Source: Bacillota bacterium
Lineage (GTDB): Bacteria > Bacillota > UBA4882 > UBA8346
Direction of reading: 5' to 3'
DNA: 64,000 nt
NCBI GenBank assembly: GCA_023392595.1
Contig: JAEVYU010000040.1
Location: 1 to 64,000 of the forward strand
Of the stretch, positions 16,849 to 25,643 are shown one piece after another (positions within the stretch are counted from its first letter, which is position 1; every line of letters begins with the position of its first letter). The notes beneath the pieces are model-generated. The model was not told the origin of the DNA and did no database searches. It saw nothing but the letters and a program-made list of their open reading frames with translations. The position numbers were made by a program, and so were the translations under genes.

Positions 16849-18102
16849 TTAAATGCGGGTGGATTTCAAATACATCCGTTCCGCCATTTCCTGAGCAGAG
16901 TAAATATATTGGGGTTTACCGACAACCCCGACTGATAAAAGTTGATCGCGGTCATAAAGCGCTCCTTTGGGAACAATCACAGCCTGAATCTTCAGGTGAT
17001 AGATTTCTTCCAGCTTCTTCAGCAATTCCGGAGGAACTTCCGTAAGAGATTCATTTTCAATCACAAATTGCAGTCCATCCGGTACCGGCCCTACTACCCA
17101 GAAACGCCGGCAAGGCAATTGAAATGCGATTTCCTCCAGATCCCAGAGATCAAATCTTCTAGGTCCCACTTGGATGGTATGTTCAATCCGGCCGCGAACC
17201 TCAAGGATCCCGGTCTTACCGCAAGAACACTTTTGTTCTGTAATCCGGGCCCGGTCACCGGTTAAATAGCGAATCAAAGGAGTGCCGTTACGGCGTAGAG
17301 TGGTTACAACCAAGAAGCCGATTTCTCCGGACCCGGCATGGGTTCTTAAATCATCCCTTAAGATTTCGTAGAAAAAATATTCATCGAGCGGATGCGGCCG
17401 GCCATGTTCACAATCAACCACTGCCGCACCGATTTCAGTCATCCCATAGTTGTCATAAACCGGAACACCCCAAATTCCTGTCAAGATTTTTCGCTTGGCC
17501 GGTGATAGCGGTTCACCTGCAGTGCAAATCGCTCTTAACTCCGGAAAGTCTGCTCTAGGATCAAAGCCCATTAATTCGGCAGTTTCGGCAATAAGGAGCA
17601 CTTGAATGGGAAGACAGGCTAAAACGGTGACTCTTAGCTTTCGCAACAAATCAACCACTCTGGGAAACGGACTTACTGTTGACCGGGCTCCAGCCGGAAC
17701 CACACAGGATTCACAAAGATGAGCGGCTGCCGTAACAATATGTGCAATATTGGAGATCGCATAGGGAAAACGGACCATTATAACATCATCCGGTCCCAGA
17801 TTGACTCCCAGCTGAGCGTATTCTTCAGCATTGGCCATAAAATCTTCCTTGGTAAGCCAGACTGATACCGGAGTTCCGGTTGTGCCAAAAGACTCATGAT
17901 ACTGATATAATTCATTTTGCGGTACACAGATTAATCCAAACGGTGAATTCTCCCGTAAATCTTCCTTAGTTACCAAAGGAAGCCGGTAAAAATCGTCCAA
18001 TGACCCTAAAGGTTGCTCCGGCAGCCGTTTCTGATAAAATGGGGCTTTTTTGCAATGATTGATTAGTCTATTTAAGGTTTTTAACTGCTCCTCGGCATTC
18101 AT
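16849..18102 (-). CDS. Phenylacetate-CoA ligase-like adenylate-forming enzyme (first)
   Basis: A 417-residue ANL-superfamily enzyme. The nucleotide motif is ESFGTTGTPVSVW (about 69-81). YDNYGMTEIGAAVVDCEHG (about 215-233) is the YGxTE core plus a metal-site cysteine. GTPLIRYLTGDRARI (about 275-289) carries the hinge Asp, and QKCSCGKTG (about 292-300) supplies further cysteines. The C-terminal domain is short. The start overlaps the amidohydrolase stop by 4 nt, implying coupled translation. In benzoxazole pathways a ligase of this general kind activates an aryl carboxylate for condensation with the aminophenol; 3-amino-4-hydroxybenzoate is the obvious candidate substrate here. Whether the product is a CoA ester, carrier-bound ester or free adenylate is not known. 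Confidence 0.85.
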   Translation of the reverse strand: MNAEEQLKTLNRLINHCKKAPFYQKRLPEQPLGSLDDFYRLPLVTKEDLRENSPFGLICVPQNELYQYHESFGTTGTPVSVWLTKEDFMANAEEYAQLGVNLGPDDVIMVRFPYAISNIAHIVTAAAHLCESCVVPAGARSTVSPFPRVVDLLRKLRVTVLACLPIQVLLIAETAELMGFDPRADFPELRAICTAGEPLSPAKRKILTGIWGVPVYDNYGMTEIGAAVVDCEHGRPHPLDEYFFYEILRDDLRTHAGSGEIGFLVVTTLRRNGTPLIRYLTGDRARITEQKCSCGKTGILEVRGRIEHTIQVGPRRFDLWDLEEIAFQLPCRRFWVVGPVPDGLQFVIENESLTEVPPELLKKLEEIYHLKIQAVIVPKGALYDRDQLLSVGVVGKPQYIYSAQEMAERMYLKSTRI

Positions 18103-18878
18103 GGTTGTTTGGTCACTCCCCTGCTTGCGCGCAAAAGAGATTTGATATTGCCGCCAAGAATCTGCTCTTGTTTATAGTCCGGAAGATGGAGTACAAAAAT
18201 TTTTTGCAATTCCACTGCCGGGTGGGACAGAGGAAATTCCGAACCGAAAATGATTTTACGGGTCCCGGCCTTTTTAACCGCTTCTTGAATGTGTAAAAAA
18301 TTCCCCGTTGAAGTTTCTAAATAAAAATTATCCATTACAGTTGCTGCTTTTAAGCCTTCCTGATCTGCCGGACCAAAACCCATGTGGCCCAAGATGAAAT
18401 TGGTCTTCGGAAATTGCCAGGCTAATGAGGTAAATTTGGCTGTCGAGGCTCCCGGGCTAAAAACCACATGGGAATACACAGGGAACCCATAATCGCCGCA
18501 ACATGCGGCGAGCTCCGCTACGATCTTGCTGCTGAAGGAAAACTCATGGGACATCGGTGAGAGTTTAAGACCGACAAAGCCCTCCCCAAATCCTTCCTCA
18601 AGTTTTTCCAACGCTTGCGGATCATGGGGATTGACGCAGATGAACCCTTTGAAATTCTCCGGCTTAGCCTGACAAAAATTGGCCACATACTGGTTATCCG
18701 GTTCCGGTTTCTCCGGTTTGGCCTGGCCGGTTATATAGTCGGTCATTTTTCTGACATCCATCATGCCGCCCGGGACCACAACGCCCTGCTCAATTCCGGC
18801 TTCTTTCAATTGTTCCAAGTAAAGCTGGGCGTTACCGTATTCCGTATCTGAGATATGGGCATGTGCATCAATAATCAT
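18099..18878 (-). CDS. Amidohydrolase-superfamily enzyme (possible benzoxazole cyclase)
   Basis: A 259-residue amidohydrolase_2-type TIM barrel, starting at the ATG 6 nt after GGAGGTG. The N-terminal metal motif is MIIDAHAHIS (1-10). Further conserved positions are FVGLKLSPM (about 106-114), the histidine in VYSHVVFSP (about 134-142), ILGHMGFG (about 162-169) and the late acidic motif FGSEFPLSHP (about 212-221). Relatives include decarboxylases and lactonases. In Streptomyces benzoxazole pathways (NatAM, BomJ; from memory) an amidohydrolase performs ring closure. Between a PaaK-like ligase and the aminohydroxybenzoate genes, that role is the best inference; a decarboxylase removing the carboxylate is the main alternative. 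Confidence 0.8.
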   Translation of the reverse strand: MIIDAHAHISDTEYGNAQLYLEQLKEAGIEQGVVVPGGMMDVRKMTDYITGQAKPEKPEPDNQYVANFCQAKPENFKGFICVNPHDPQALEKLEEGFGEGFVGLKLSPMSHEFSFSSKIVAELAACCGDYGFPVYSHVVFSPGASTAKFTSLAWQFPKTNFILGHMGFGPADQEGLKAATVMDNFYLETSTGNFLHIQEAVKKAGTRKIIFGSEFPLSHPAVELQKIFVLHLPDYKQEQILGGNIKSLLRASRGVTKQP

Positions 18879-18925
18879 CAATACCACCTCCACAAAATTC
18901 AGCTTTAGAAGTTTTTATTTTCGGC

Positions 18926-20596
18926 CTAGCTTCCGACATTGCCCAGATTTTGTCGTTTAACTTTGACCAGATCATTGACAACTTGCCTGTAGAGTTCCTT
19001 TGGAAAAAGACTGTTATTTTGTTCATAGGCGTTTTTTAAATATAAAAAATCTTCAATCGCTTGACTGGCAGTATGAAAAAAAGCCTCCGGTAATGAATAG
19101 GACAAATAAGCACGAAGTAGGCGGATTTCCCAATTTTCCGGCTCACGCTTAATTGCATTGGTCAGATGTTTCATTCCTTGAATGGCATTACCGAAGCTGA
19201 CATTAGTATCGCTAGCGTCTCTTCCAGTCAAGGCCAAGGAACTTCCATAATAAGCTTCCGCCAACGGGTCCTCCAAGTCCGCTTCATAGGCTTGTTGCCA
19301 TAATTTCAGCCCCATTTGAGCGGCATATTGATTGCCCTGGACCCCCAGATCATGCAGTCGCTTGGCTTCCTGATAAAAATCGCAGCGGTTTTGGGTTATC
19401 GATAAGGGGCATGCGGTTTCCACAGGCGGTATCATATTGCGGAGTTGTCTTTCCATTTTCTCTCTCAACTTAGGCTCGATATTTACTTGGAATAGCTCCT
19501 GCCAAACTTGATTGACTTCAGTTGCCATTCCGAGACGGCAATAGCTGAGCCCGAGTTTGTAAAGGATATCCCAGTATTGCTCCTGATTAAAAATGGAAGG
19601 ATTCTGCCGGTAACATTCCATCAAATATTCTAAATCAACAATCGCAGTGGCAGTACGGCTGAAAAAAGATTCGGGCAAACGCAGACTGTGATTGGCCCTT
19701 AATAAGCGTAATTTGATAGAATTCGGGTTATTGTTTACGATACTGTCCAAAATTTTTGTCGCTTTCATGGCACCAGCAAACATATCGCCGGTATTACCAG
19801 CATTTTTAGCTGAAAATGAAATGCAATCCGCTTGATAGGCCTTAAGAAATTCATTATCCGGATATAATGCCAGCGCTTTAGTAAAAAAATCCAAGGCCAA
19901 CTTAAGTTCTTTTGCTTCTCCGTTCAGCATACGCTGGTGCAATTGATCCGCTTTCGATAGAATATCCGATATTGATTGCGTTAGGGTGAAAATCAGCTCA
20001 GTCTCTGGGCTCAATCCTTTTTCTTTATGTAGCTCTGTATATTTTGGGTTTTCTGCTAATGAGAACAGCTTATGCCAAATTGATTCAGCTTCTTTTGTAC
20101 GGTCTAGGTTTTGATAAGCCGCTCCCAAACTATACAGGAACTGAAAATAAAGATCGGCCGGCAAAAAATCCTGGTTTTGTTCATAATATGATACTAGGAA
20201 TTTAAAATCTTCGACTGCAGTTACATTTTGGTGAAAATAGACTTCCGGTAAATTTAAGCAGACACTGCCGCGAATAATCCGAATCTCAAAGTTTTCCGGT
20301 TCTTCTTGGACGGCCCTGTCTAAAATCTTCAATCCCCGGAGCACTTTTTCAAAACGCTGGGAAGGCTGGGCCAAATCACGTCCTAAAAGGCAGAGCGCAC
20401 TTCCGTAATATGCATTGATCAAAGCGTCCTCCGGAGCAAGTTCCTTTATTTTCCCCAGGATCTGATAAGCTTGAATCACCGATTCCCGATCCCCGGATAC
20501 CCCGGCCCGGAAGAGATCTTTTGCTTTCCGGAATAATTCCTCCCATTGCGAGTCCATCGAAGTATCGAAAGAGTAGTTATTTTTCAAAATGCTCAT
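18926..20596 (-). CDS. Large helical-repeat (TPR-like) protein with three ~180-residue modules
   Basis: First gene of the cluster, 556 residues from the ATG 6 nt after AGGAGG; 115 further upstream codons are open but basic, Cys-rich and unlikely. Three tandem modules are visible at about 15-200, 205-385 and 390-550. Each carries an A-x-Y-G-S/C-A-L/I-x-L-x-G-R-D type segment, a K-I/H-L-x-x-A/I-V/I block followed by N-x-E/K-I/L-R-L/I-L-R, and an S-L-P-E-x-F-F/Y-H/S signature with A-I/V-x-D-F/L. The same module occurs once in the protein at 13957. Modules diverge enough that the duplication is old. No signal peptide, membrane segment or enzyme motif is seen, so a scaffold or recognition role is inferred. 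Confidence 0.8.
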   Translation of the reverse strand: MSILKNNYSFDTSMDSQWEELFRKAKDLFRAGVSGDRESVIQAYQILGKIKELAPEDALINAYYGSALCLLGRDLAQPSQRFEKVLRGLKILDRAVQEEPENFEIRIIRGSVCLNLPEVYFHQNVTAVEDFKFLVSYYEQNQDFLPADLYFQFLYSLGAAYQNLDRTKEAESIWHKLFSLAENPKYTELHKEKGLSPETELIFTLTQSISDILSKADQLHQRMLNGEAKELKLALDFFTKALALYPDNEFLKAYQADCISFSAKNAGNTGDMFAGAMKATKILDSIVNNNPNSIKLRLLRANHSLRLPESFFSRTATAIVDLEYLMECYRQNPSIFNQEQYWDILYKLGLSYCRLGMATEVNQVWQELFQVNIEPKLREKMERQLRNMIPPVETACPLSITQNRCDFYQEAKRLHDLGVQGNQYAAQMGLKLWQQAYEADLEDPLAEAYYGSSLALTGRDASDTNVSFGNAIQGMKHLTNAIKREPENWEIRLLRAYLSYSLPEAFFHTASQAIEDFLYLKNAYEQNNSLFPKELYRQVVNDLVKVKRQNLGNVGS

Positions 20597-20940
20597 TTTC
20601 ATCCTCCTAGAAAAATCAAAGAGACATACTGATAAAAATGTACATCGCGTGTTACAATATCTGCTGCTATCTGTTTGTCGTGATAGTTTATGGAACCTTA
20701 AAACAAAAAGGAACATTTTTACAGCATTTTTTGTAATGATTTTAGATAGTACCGGAACTTTAAATAAATCGATTGAAATGGCGAAATAGAAGGGGTAATA
20801 GCGAGCAATATGACGGAATGGGTTTTGTAATATCAATGCAATTTTATTGGGCGCTTTAACAAATAAGATTAAAAACAATATGCATTCGTTACATTTGTTT
20901 GCAACATTACATTGAATATAACCGTTCTTATAGAGAAACA
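20597..20940. other. Upstream region of the biosynthetic cluster
   Basis: This 344-base region lies between the transport-operon terminator and the first cluster gene. It is AT-rich and should hold the cluster promoter. On the minus strand TTGCAA and CATATT separated by 16 nt (around 20890-20920) is a weak sigma-A-like candidate. I saw no clear operator palindrome, riboswitch or small gene. The minus strand stays open here (115 codons), but composition and ribosome-site position argue against coding. Confidence 0.45.
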
Positions 20941-20976
20941 AAAAATCAGCTAAGATCTATTCTTTAGCTGATTTTT
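20941..20976 (-). terminator. Terminator of the DhaK/ribose-type ABC operon
   Basis: A 13-bp stem (AAAAATCAGCTAA with TTAGCTGATTTTT) and a short loop, followed on the minus strand by further T residues. It is 35 nt downstream of the permease stop at 21012. Because it is nearly symmetric it could act in both directions. Confidence 0.8.
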
Positions 20977-21011
20977 CTTACCGCCCATTAAAACTAAATT
21001 AGTGTTTTCTA

Positions 21012-21977
21012 TTAGGCATCCTTGTTCAGGTCGAAAATCACAGCCACCAGGATGATGATACCCATCGCAATCGTCTGCCAATAAGATGACACTCCCAATA
21101 AACTCAAGGCGTTGTTAATAACTCCGATGATCACTAGACCCAGTGTGGTTTGAATAATTCCCCCGCGTCCACCTGACATACTGGTCCCGCCCATTGCCAC
21201 TGCAGCAATTGCATTTAACTCATAGCCTTGGGCCGCATTGGGTTGTCCGGCTTGCAACCTGGAAGCCAGTGCCGCTCCACCCAGCGCAGCCAACACTGAA
21301 CAAATCATATAAACGTAAAACTTAATCTTAACGATATTAATCCCGCTTAGTTTGGCAACTTCTTCATTGCTTCCCACGGCAAAAACATACCGGCCAAAGC
21401 AAGTTCGGGTTAGTACAATATGAGCGATAACCATAATGATAGCCGTCACAATTACCATTACCGGTATGGGACCAATATATCCTATCCCCATCCAGCTGAA
21501 GGAATCCGGTAAACCAAAAACCGGTCTGGATTCGGTATATACATAAGCTAAACCGCGGGCTACACTCATAATCGCCAAAGTGGCTATAAAGGGGGGCACT
21601 TTTAACTTGGCAATGTTCAGCGCCATAATACCGCCAAAAATACCTCCGATAACGATTGCAGTTGCCAAAATCACCAAGACTCCGGTTAAAATGCTGGCAT
21701 TGGGAAAGAATTTGATCGTCACGGTAGCCACGATGCCTGCCAATGCCGCCACAGATCCCACCGACAAATCAATTCCATTGGATAGGATTACAAAAGTCAT
21801 TCCTGTAGCCAGCAGCGCATTAATGGCTATCTGCATCATAACATTGACCAAATTATTGGGATCTATGAAACGCGGTACAAAAAGAGCTGACATCACTATC
21901 AGTAGCACAAAAAAGAGTACCAGCGAGTTTTCCTTTGCATATTTGTTAAGCCGCTTTAAATCCAAGGTATTGCCCAT
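21012..21977 (-). CDS. Ribose-type ABC transporter permease (RbsC-like)
   Basis: CUT2-family inner-membrane permease, 321 residues with about ten hydrophobic segments. Landmarks are TGMTFVILSNGIDLSVGSVA (about 57-76), the RTCFGRYVFAVGSNEEVAKL segment (about 191-210, which contacts the ATPase) and GGTSMSGGRGGIIQTTLG (about 268-285). It is the last gene of the DeoR-led operon, 14 nt after the ATPase and 35 nt before the terminator. It works with the ATPase at 21992 and the binding protein at 23762. The ligand is probably a pentose or other small sugar; it cannot be fixed from sequence. Confidence 0.92.
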   Translation of the reverse strand: MGNTLDLKRLNKYAKENSLVLFFVLLIVMSALFVPRFIDPNNLVNVMMQIAINALLATGMTFVILSNGIDLSVGSVAALAGIVATVTIKFFPNASILTGVLVILATAIVIGGIFGGIMALNIAKLKVPPFIATLAIMSVARGLAYVYTESRPVFGLPDSFSWMGIGYIGPIPVMVIVTAIIMVIAHIVLTRTCFGRYVFAVGSNEEVAKLSGINIVKIKFYVYMICSVLAALGGAALASRLQAGQPNAAQGYELNAIAAVAMGGTSMSGGRGGIIQTTLGLVIIGVINNALSLLGVSSYWQTIAMGIIILVAVIFDLNKDA

Positions 21978-21991
21978 TTGATTAGCCTCCC

Positions 21992-23494
21992 TTAACTTCC
22001 ACTAATACTGGCGAGTTGCAAAATATCTTTCTCAGTGATTCCTTGATTATCGATGATTCCTGAAACTTTTCCTTCCCGCATCACCATGACCCGGTCCGAA
22101 ACCCCCAAGATCTCCGGAAGCTCCGAAGATACCATAATGATGCTGCCGCCCTCTTCTACAAATTTCTTCATCAAACTATAGATTTCAGCCTTGGCATTCA
22201 CATCAATACCCCGGGTAGGCTCGTCCATAATAAGGATTCTGGACTTGGCTGCAAGCCATTTGGCGATAACCACTTTTTGCTGATTACCCCCGGAAAGGTT
22301 TTTTACCGGAGCGTTCGCATTTGGTGTTTTTGTGCGTAACATTTGAATAAAATCTTCAGCGATTTGTGATTCCCATCTAAAGTTGATTAAACCAAATTTG
22401 GAGTTTACAAATAAGCTGGCAAGAGAGGTGTTTTCCTTAACACTCTTTGACAATAAAAGCCCTTGATTCCGCCGGTCTTCCGGTATCAAGCCCACACCTG
22501 CTTTGATCGCTTGTTGAGGTTCAGTAAATCTTACCGGCTCACCGTTTAAAAAACATTCTCCGCTGTCAATACTGTCTGCGCCGAAGATAGCCCTCATCAC
22601 TTCAGTTCTACCGGCGCCTATTAAACCTGCCACACCTAAGATTTCTCCCCGTCTCAAGCTAAAAGAGATGTTTTCAAAAACTTCTTTGCGGGTATAATTT
22701 CGAATCTCCAACACTACTTCGTCGGCAGGAGGTATTTCCGATTTATAATAAAATTGCGTAACTTCTCTACCTACCATTAGCGCAATCATATGGCTTTCAT
22801 CAATTTCTTGAAGGGATACCGTCTTTACAAGCTGTCCATCCCGCAGGATAGTAACTGTATCTCCAATTCTAGCGATTTCTTTTAAACGATGGGATATATA
22901 TATAATGGCTACATTCTCTCGTTTCAACTTATCAATCACTTTAAAAAGCGCTTCAACCTCATGTTCTGATAAAGACGAGGTAGGCTCATCCATAATGACC
23001 AATGAGCTATTTTGTGAGACCGCCCTGGCAATCTCCACCATCTGCTTATCGGCATTGCTTAATCGGCGAATGACCGCCTTCGGATTGATCTTTACTCCAA
23101 TACTTTCCAGTAATTGACTGGTATCCTTGTTCATTTTCTTGCGATCGACAAAACCGGACTTACCGATTTTCGGTTCCCGGCCCAGAAAAATATTTTCAGC
23201 AACTGTGAGGTCGGGAATAACGCTTAATTCCTGGTGAATAACACTGATACCGGCAGCCAGAGACTCACGGGTATTTTTAAAATCGACTTCCTGACCGCTT
23301 AATCTGATAATTCCTTCATCGCGGGAATATACACCAGAAATAATTTTGATTAAAGTCGATTTTCCAGCGCCATTTTCGCCCAACAATACATGCACCTTGC
23401 CGGGATAAATATTCAAATTAATATTAGACAAAGCCTTGACCCCGGGAAAAGTTTTACTAACTCCGGCCATTTCTATCAATGGCATTTGATGCAT
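21992..23494 (-). CDS. Ribose-type ABC transporter ATP-binding protein (RbsA-like)
   Basis: Tandem-domain CUT2 ATPase of 500 residues, starting at the ATG after AGGAGGAAAGACC. The N-terminal domain has Walker A LLGENGAGKST (about 37-47), signature LSNADKQMVEIA and Walker B LVIMDEPTSSLS (about 158-169). The C-terminal half has the usual degenerate P-loop (GLIGAGRTE), signature LSGGNQQKV and Walker B LIMDEPTRGIDV. Both halves look intact and of normal length. It drives uptake through 21012-21977. Between it and the upstream binding protein lie a MITE-like element and a palindrome, which could lower its expression relative to the binding protein. Confidence 0.93.
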   Translation of the reverse strand: MHQMPLIEMAGVSKTFPGVKALSNINLNIYPGKVHVLLGENGAGKSTLIKIISGVYSRDEGIIRLSGQEVDFKNTRESLAAGISVIHQELSVIPDLTVAENIFLGREPKIGKSGFVDRKKMNKDTSQLLESIGVKINPKAVIRRLSNADKQMVEIARAVSQNSSLVIMDEPTSSLSEHEVEALFKVIDKLKRENVAIIYISHRLKEIARIGDTVTILRDGQLVKTVSLQEIDESHMIALMVGREVTQFYYKSEIPPADEVVLEIRNYTRKEVFENISFSLRRGEILGVAGLIGAGRTEVMRAIFGADSIDSGECFLNGEPVRFTEPQQAIKAGVGLIPEDRRNQGLLLSKSVKENTSLASLFVNSKFGLINFRWESQIAEDFIQMLRTKTPNANAPVKNLSGGNQQKVVIAKWLAAKSRILIMDEPTRGIDVNAKAEIYSLMKKFVEEGGSIIMVSSELPEILGVSDRVMVMREGKVSGIIDNQGITEKDILQLASISGS

Positions 23495-23536
23495 GGTCTT
23501 TCCTCCTGACATTCGAGTACTCAGCGCACCGGCCGA

Positions 23537-23650
23537 GGCTGTCTAAAAAGCAACTTGAAATCAATAAGAAATACAATATATAGTTTCGTCGGATGAGCCA
23601 ATTTCAATATATTGTATTTCTTTATCGTTAAATTTCCTTTTGGGACAGCC
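23537..23650. repeat. MITE-like palindromic intergenic element (copy B, best preserved)
   Basis: A 114-bp element with perfect 7-bp terminal inverted repeats GGCTGTC/GACAGCC. Inner arms GAAATACAATATA and TATATTGTATTTC are also exact inverted repeats, so the whole can fold into one long hairpin. It shares ends and inner arms with copies at 3309-3415, 53653-53732 and 38512-38548. It contains no ORF. It sits between the binding-protein and ATPase genes of one operon. Confidence 0.8.
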
Positions 23651-23686
23651 CCCGCGCGCGACTTTTAGCAACCGATAACCGGGGCC

Positions 23687-23710
23687 GTGGAAGGAGATAT
23701 CTCCTTCCAC
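23687..23710. promoter_or_regulatory. Perfect 24-bp palindrome between binding protein and ATPase genes
   Basis: Each 12-base arm reads GTGGAAGGAGAT in its own direction, with no loop bases. It starts 51 nt downstream of the binding-protein stop and has no T run on the minus strand. A hairpin here could protect the abundant binding-protein mRNA from 3' decay, a common arrangement in transport operons. A dimeric-protein DNA site is the alternative. Confidence 0.5.
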
Positions 23711-23761
23711 CGTAAACCTAACAACCTTGATTCTAAATTTTAACTGTAGCCCCGATAGCTC

Positions 23762-24676
23762 TTAAAGATTGGTTTTATCAATGACTTTCGGAGCGATTGG
23801 AATTAATTTGGGAACGGTTTTGCCGTTCAGTTTATCCATAACGGCATCCAAAGTTCTAGCGCCGATAGCCGTAGGATCTTGAGCTATATCGGCTTTCCAG
23901 TGTCCACCGCTTTTGATTTCAGCAATACCTTCGGGATTACCGTCGAAACCAATGACTTGGACGTTACGGTTGGCAGCTTTGATTGCAGATAAAGCTCCCA
24001 TGGCAAAAGGATCACCAACACCAAAAATCACTTGAAGATTCGGGAATTTAACGAGCATGTTTTGGGTAACATCGGCAGCTTTCGCTTGATCGCCCGAGCA
24101 GTTTTGAACGTCGACCACTTTGATATCGGGATAATTTTTGACTAAGAATTCTTTGAAACCTTTTTCACGGTTAACGCAACTTTCGACTTCGGAATAAGTC
24201 ACAATCGCAACTTCACCTTTGCGGCTGGGAAGCATTTTCTTGGCTACATAATCAGCTGCCAATTCGCCGCCTTTGTAGTTATCAGTGGCAACATGGGCTG
24301 TCGTTTGTCCGTCCGATGAGATATCCATTGTGAAGACAGGAATATTCACTTTGTTGGCAAGTTCCACCATGGATTTGCTTCCTGCAGAATTGGTGGGGCA
24401 AAGGATAATCGCATTCACCTTTTGGGTAATAAAATCTTGAACCTGGCTGAGTTGTTTGTTGGAATCTCTGGATGCATCTTGAACGATCAATTTGACTCCG
24501 AGCTTCTTTGCCCTTGCGATTAAGGATTTCTCAATGTTGTTGTAGAAAACATGCTCACGGGTGAGCAAGCTGACGCCGACAACAACTTTTTTGGGAGCCG
24601 CGATTGCAGCCACAGTAAGGCTTAAAATCATGAGAACTACGAGCGAGACGAGGATAATCCGGGTAAATCTTTTCAT
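23762..24676 (-). CDS. Ribose-type ABC transporter substrate-binding protein (RbsB-like)
   Basis: Periplasmic-binding-protein-like domain of type I, 304 residues from the ATG after GGGAGGAACAAAC. A signal peptide covers about residues 1-26 (MKRFTRIILVSLVVLMILSL, cleavage near IAA/AP). The mature protein starts KKVVVGVSLLTREHVFYNNI, typical of CUT2 binding proteins. It has the DFITQKVNAIILCPTNS block, VPVFTMDISSDG and the late VQVIGFDGNPEGI segment. It is upstream of its ATPase and permease and downstream of sugar kinase and aldolase genes, which points to a sugar ligand metabolised by those enzymes. Confidence 0.92.
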   Translation of the reverse strand: MKRFTRIILVSLVVLMILSLTVAAIAAPKKVVVGVSLLTREHVFYNNIEKSLIARAKKLGVKLIVQDASRDSNKQLSQVQDFITQKVNAIILCPTNSAGSKSMVELANKVNIPVFTMDISSDGQTTAHVATDNYKGGELAADYVAKKMLPSRKGEVAIVTYSEVESCVNREKGFKEFLVKNYPDIKVVDVQNCSGDQAKAADVTQNMLVKFPNLQVIFGVGDPFAMGALSAIKAANRNVQVIGFDGNPEGIAEIKSGGHWKADIAQDPTAIGARTLDAVMDKLNGKTVPKLIPIAPKVIDKTNL

Positions 24677-24743
24677 GTTTGTTCCTCCCATTTTTGATTT
24701 TTTGTATGCAAAAGGGCTTTTTGGCTACCCCTTTTACCAAAGG

Positions 24744-25595
24744 TTAAGCTTTACCTGCGCTACCACAAAGGTTAATTTTTTGTTTTACGATTTCTTGAAC
24801 GGCTTTTTTCCCACCGGCCATAAATTTCTTGGGGTCGATAATACTTTGATCAACTAGCGCAGCCCGAACTCCCCGAGTTAGCGCAGCCCGAAGTTCGGTG
24901 GCAAAATTAACCTTGCTGATACCAAGGGAAACTGCTTTTCGCACCATATCATCGGGAACACCGGAAGCCCCATGGAGTACCAAAAGCACTTCTACAACCT
25001 TACGTATTTCCCCAAGTCTTTCAAAGTCCAGTTTGGGTTCTCCTTTATAAAAACCATGGGCGGTTCCAATCGCAACGGCCAAGGAATCAATCCCGGTCCG
25101 CTTCACAAATTCCTTTGCTTCAGCCGGATCGGTATAGGTTGCCGATTTATCGCTAACCTCCAAACCGTCTTCTTTACCCCCGACTTTGCCAAGTTCGGCT
25201 TCAACGGGAATCCCGACCGCATGGGACATTTCCACGACTCGTTTTGAAATTGCGATATTTTCTTCAAAAGGAAGCTTTGAGCCATCAATCATAATCGATG
25301 TATATCCAGCGTGTAATGCCTGCACTGTCAAATCAAAGCTTTCACCATGATCAAGGTGAAGAGCTACCGGAACCGGGCAGGACTCGGCAGCAGCATGAAC
25401 CATGGCCGCCAACATTTTAACTCCGGCATATTTAACAGTGCCCGGTGTGGTTTGTATCATCACAGGAGCCCGGAGTTCAGTCGCTGTCTCCAATACCGCT
25501 TGAACCATTTCCATATTTTCAATATTAAATGCCGCTACTGCATAATTTCCCTTTTGGGCATCTTCCAGCATTCGCTTACTTGTAACCAAAGGCAT
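24744..25595 (-). CDS. Class II ketose-bisphosphate aldolase
   Basis: Zinc-dependent aldolase of 283 residues, a paralogue of the enzyme at 1302-2138. Motifs: PVALHLDHGESFDL (about 77-90) with the metal-binding His, EAELGKVGGKEDGLEV (about 132-147), AIGTAHGFYKGEPKL (about 176-190) and LHGASGVPDD (about 208-217). It lies between a LacC-type kinase (25644) and the binding protein (23762). In this operon it would split the bisphosphate made by the DhaK/L and PfkB kinases. Substrate stereochemistry cannot be judged from sequence. Confidence 0.9.
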   Translation of the reverse strand: MPLVTSKRMLEDAQKGNYAVAAFNIENMEMVQAVLETATELRAPVMIQTTPGTVKYAGVKMLAAMVHAAAESCPVPVALHLDHGESFDLTVQALHAGYTSIMIDGSKLPFEENIAISKRVVEMSHAVGIPVEAELGKVGGKEDGLEVSDKSATYTDPAEAKEFVKRTGIDSLAVAIGTAHGFYKGEPKLDFERLGEIRKVVEVLLVLHGASGVPDDMVRKAVSLGISKVNFATELRAALTRGVRAALVDQSIIDPKKFMAGGKKAVQEIVKQKINLCGSAGKA

Positions 25596-25643
25596 TTTGG
25601 CAACACATCCCTTATTTATTGTTTCGCTATTTGAATTAAGGCG

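Noticed and set aside
20597..20941. 115-codon N-terminal extension of the large helical-repeat protein
   Set aside because: The extension is basic and unlike the modules, while a perfect AGGAGG site marks the ATG at 20596.
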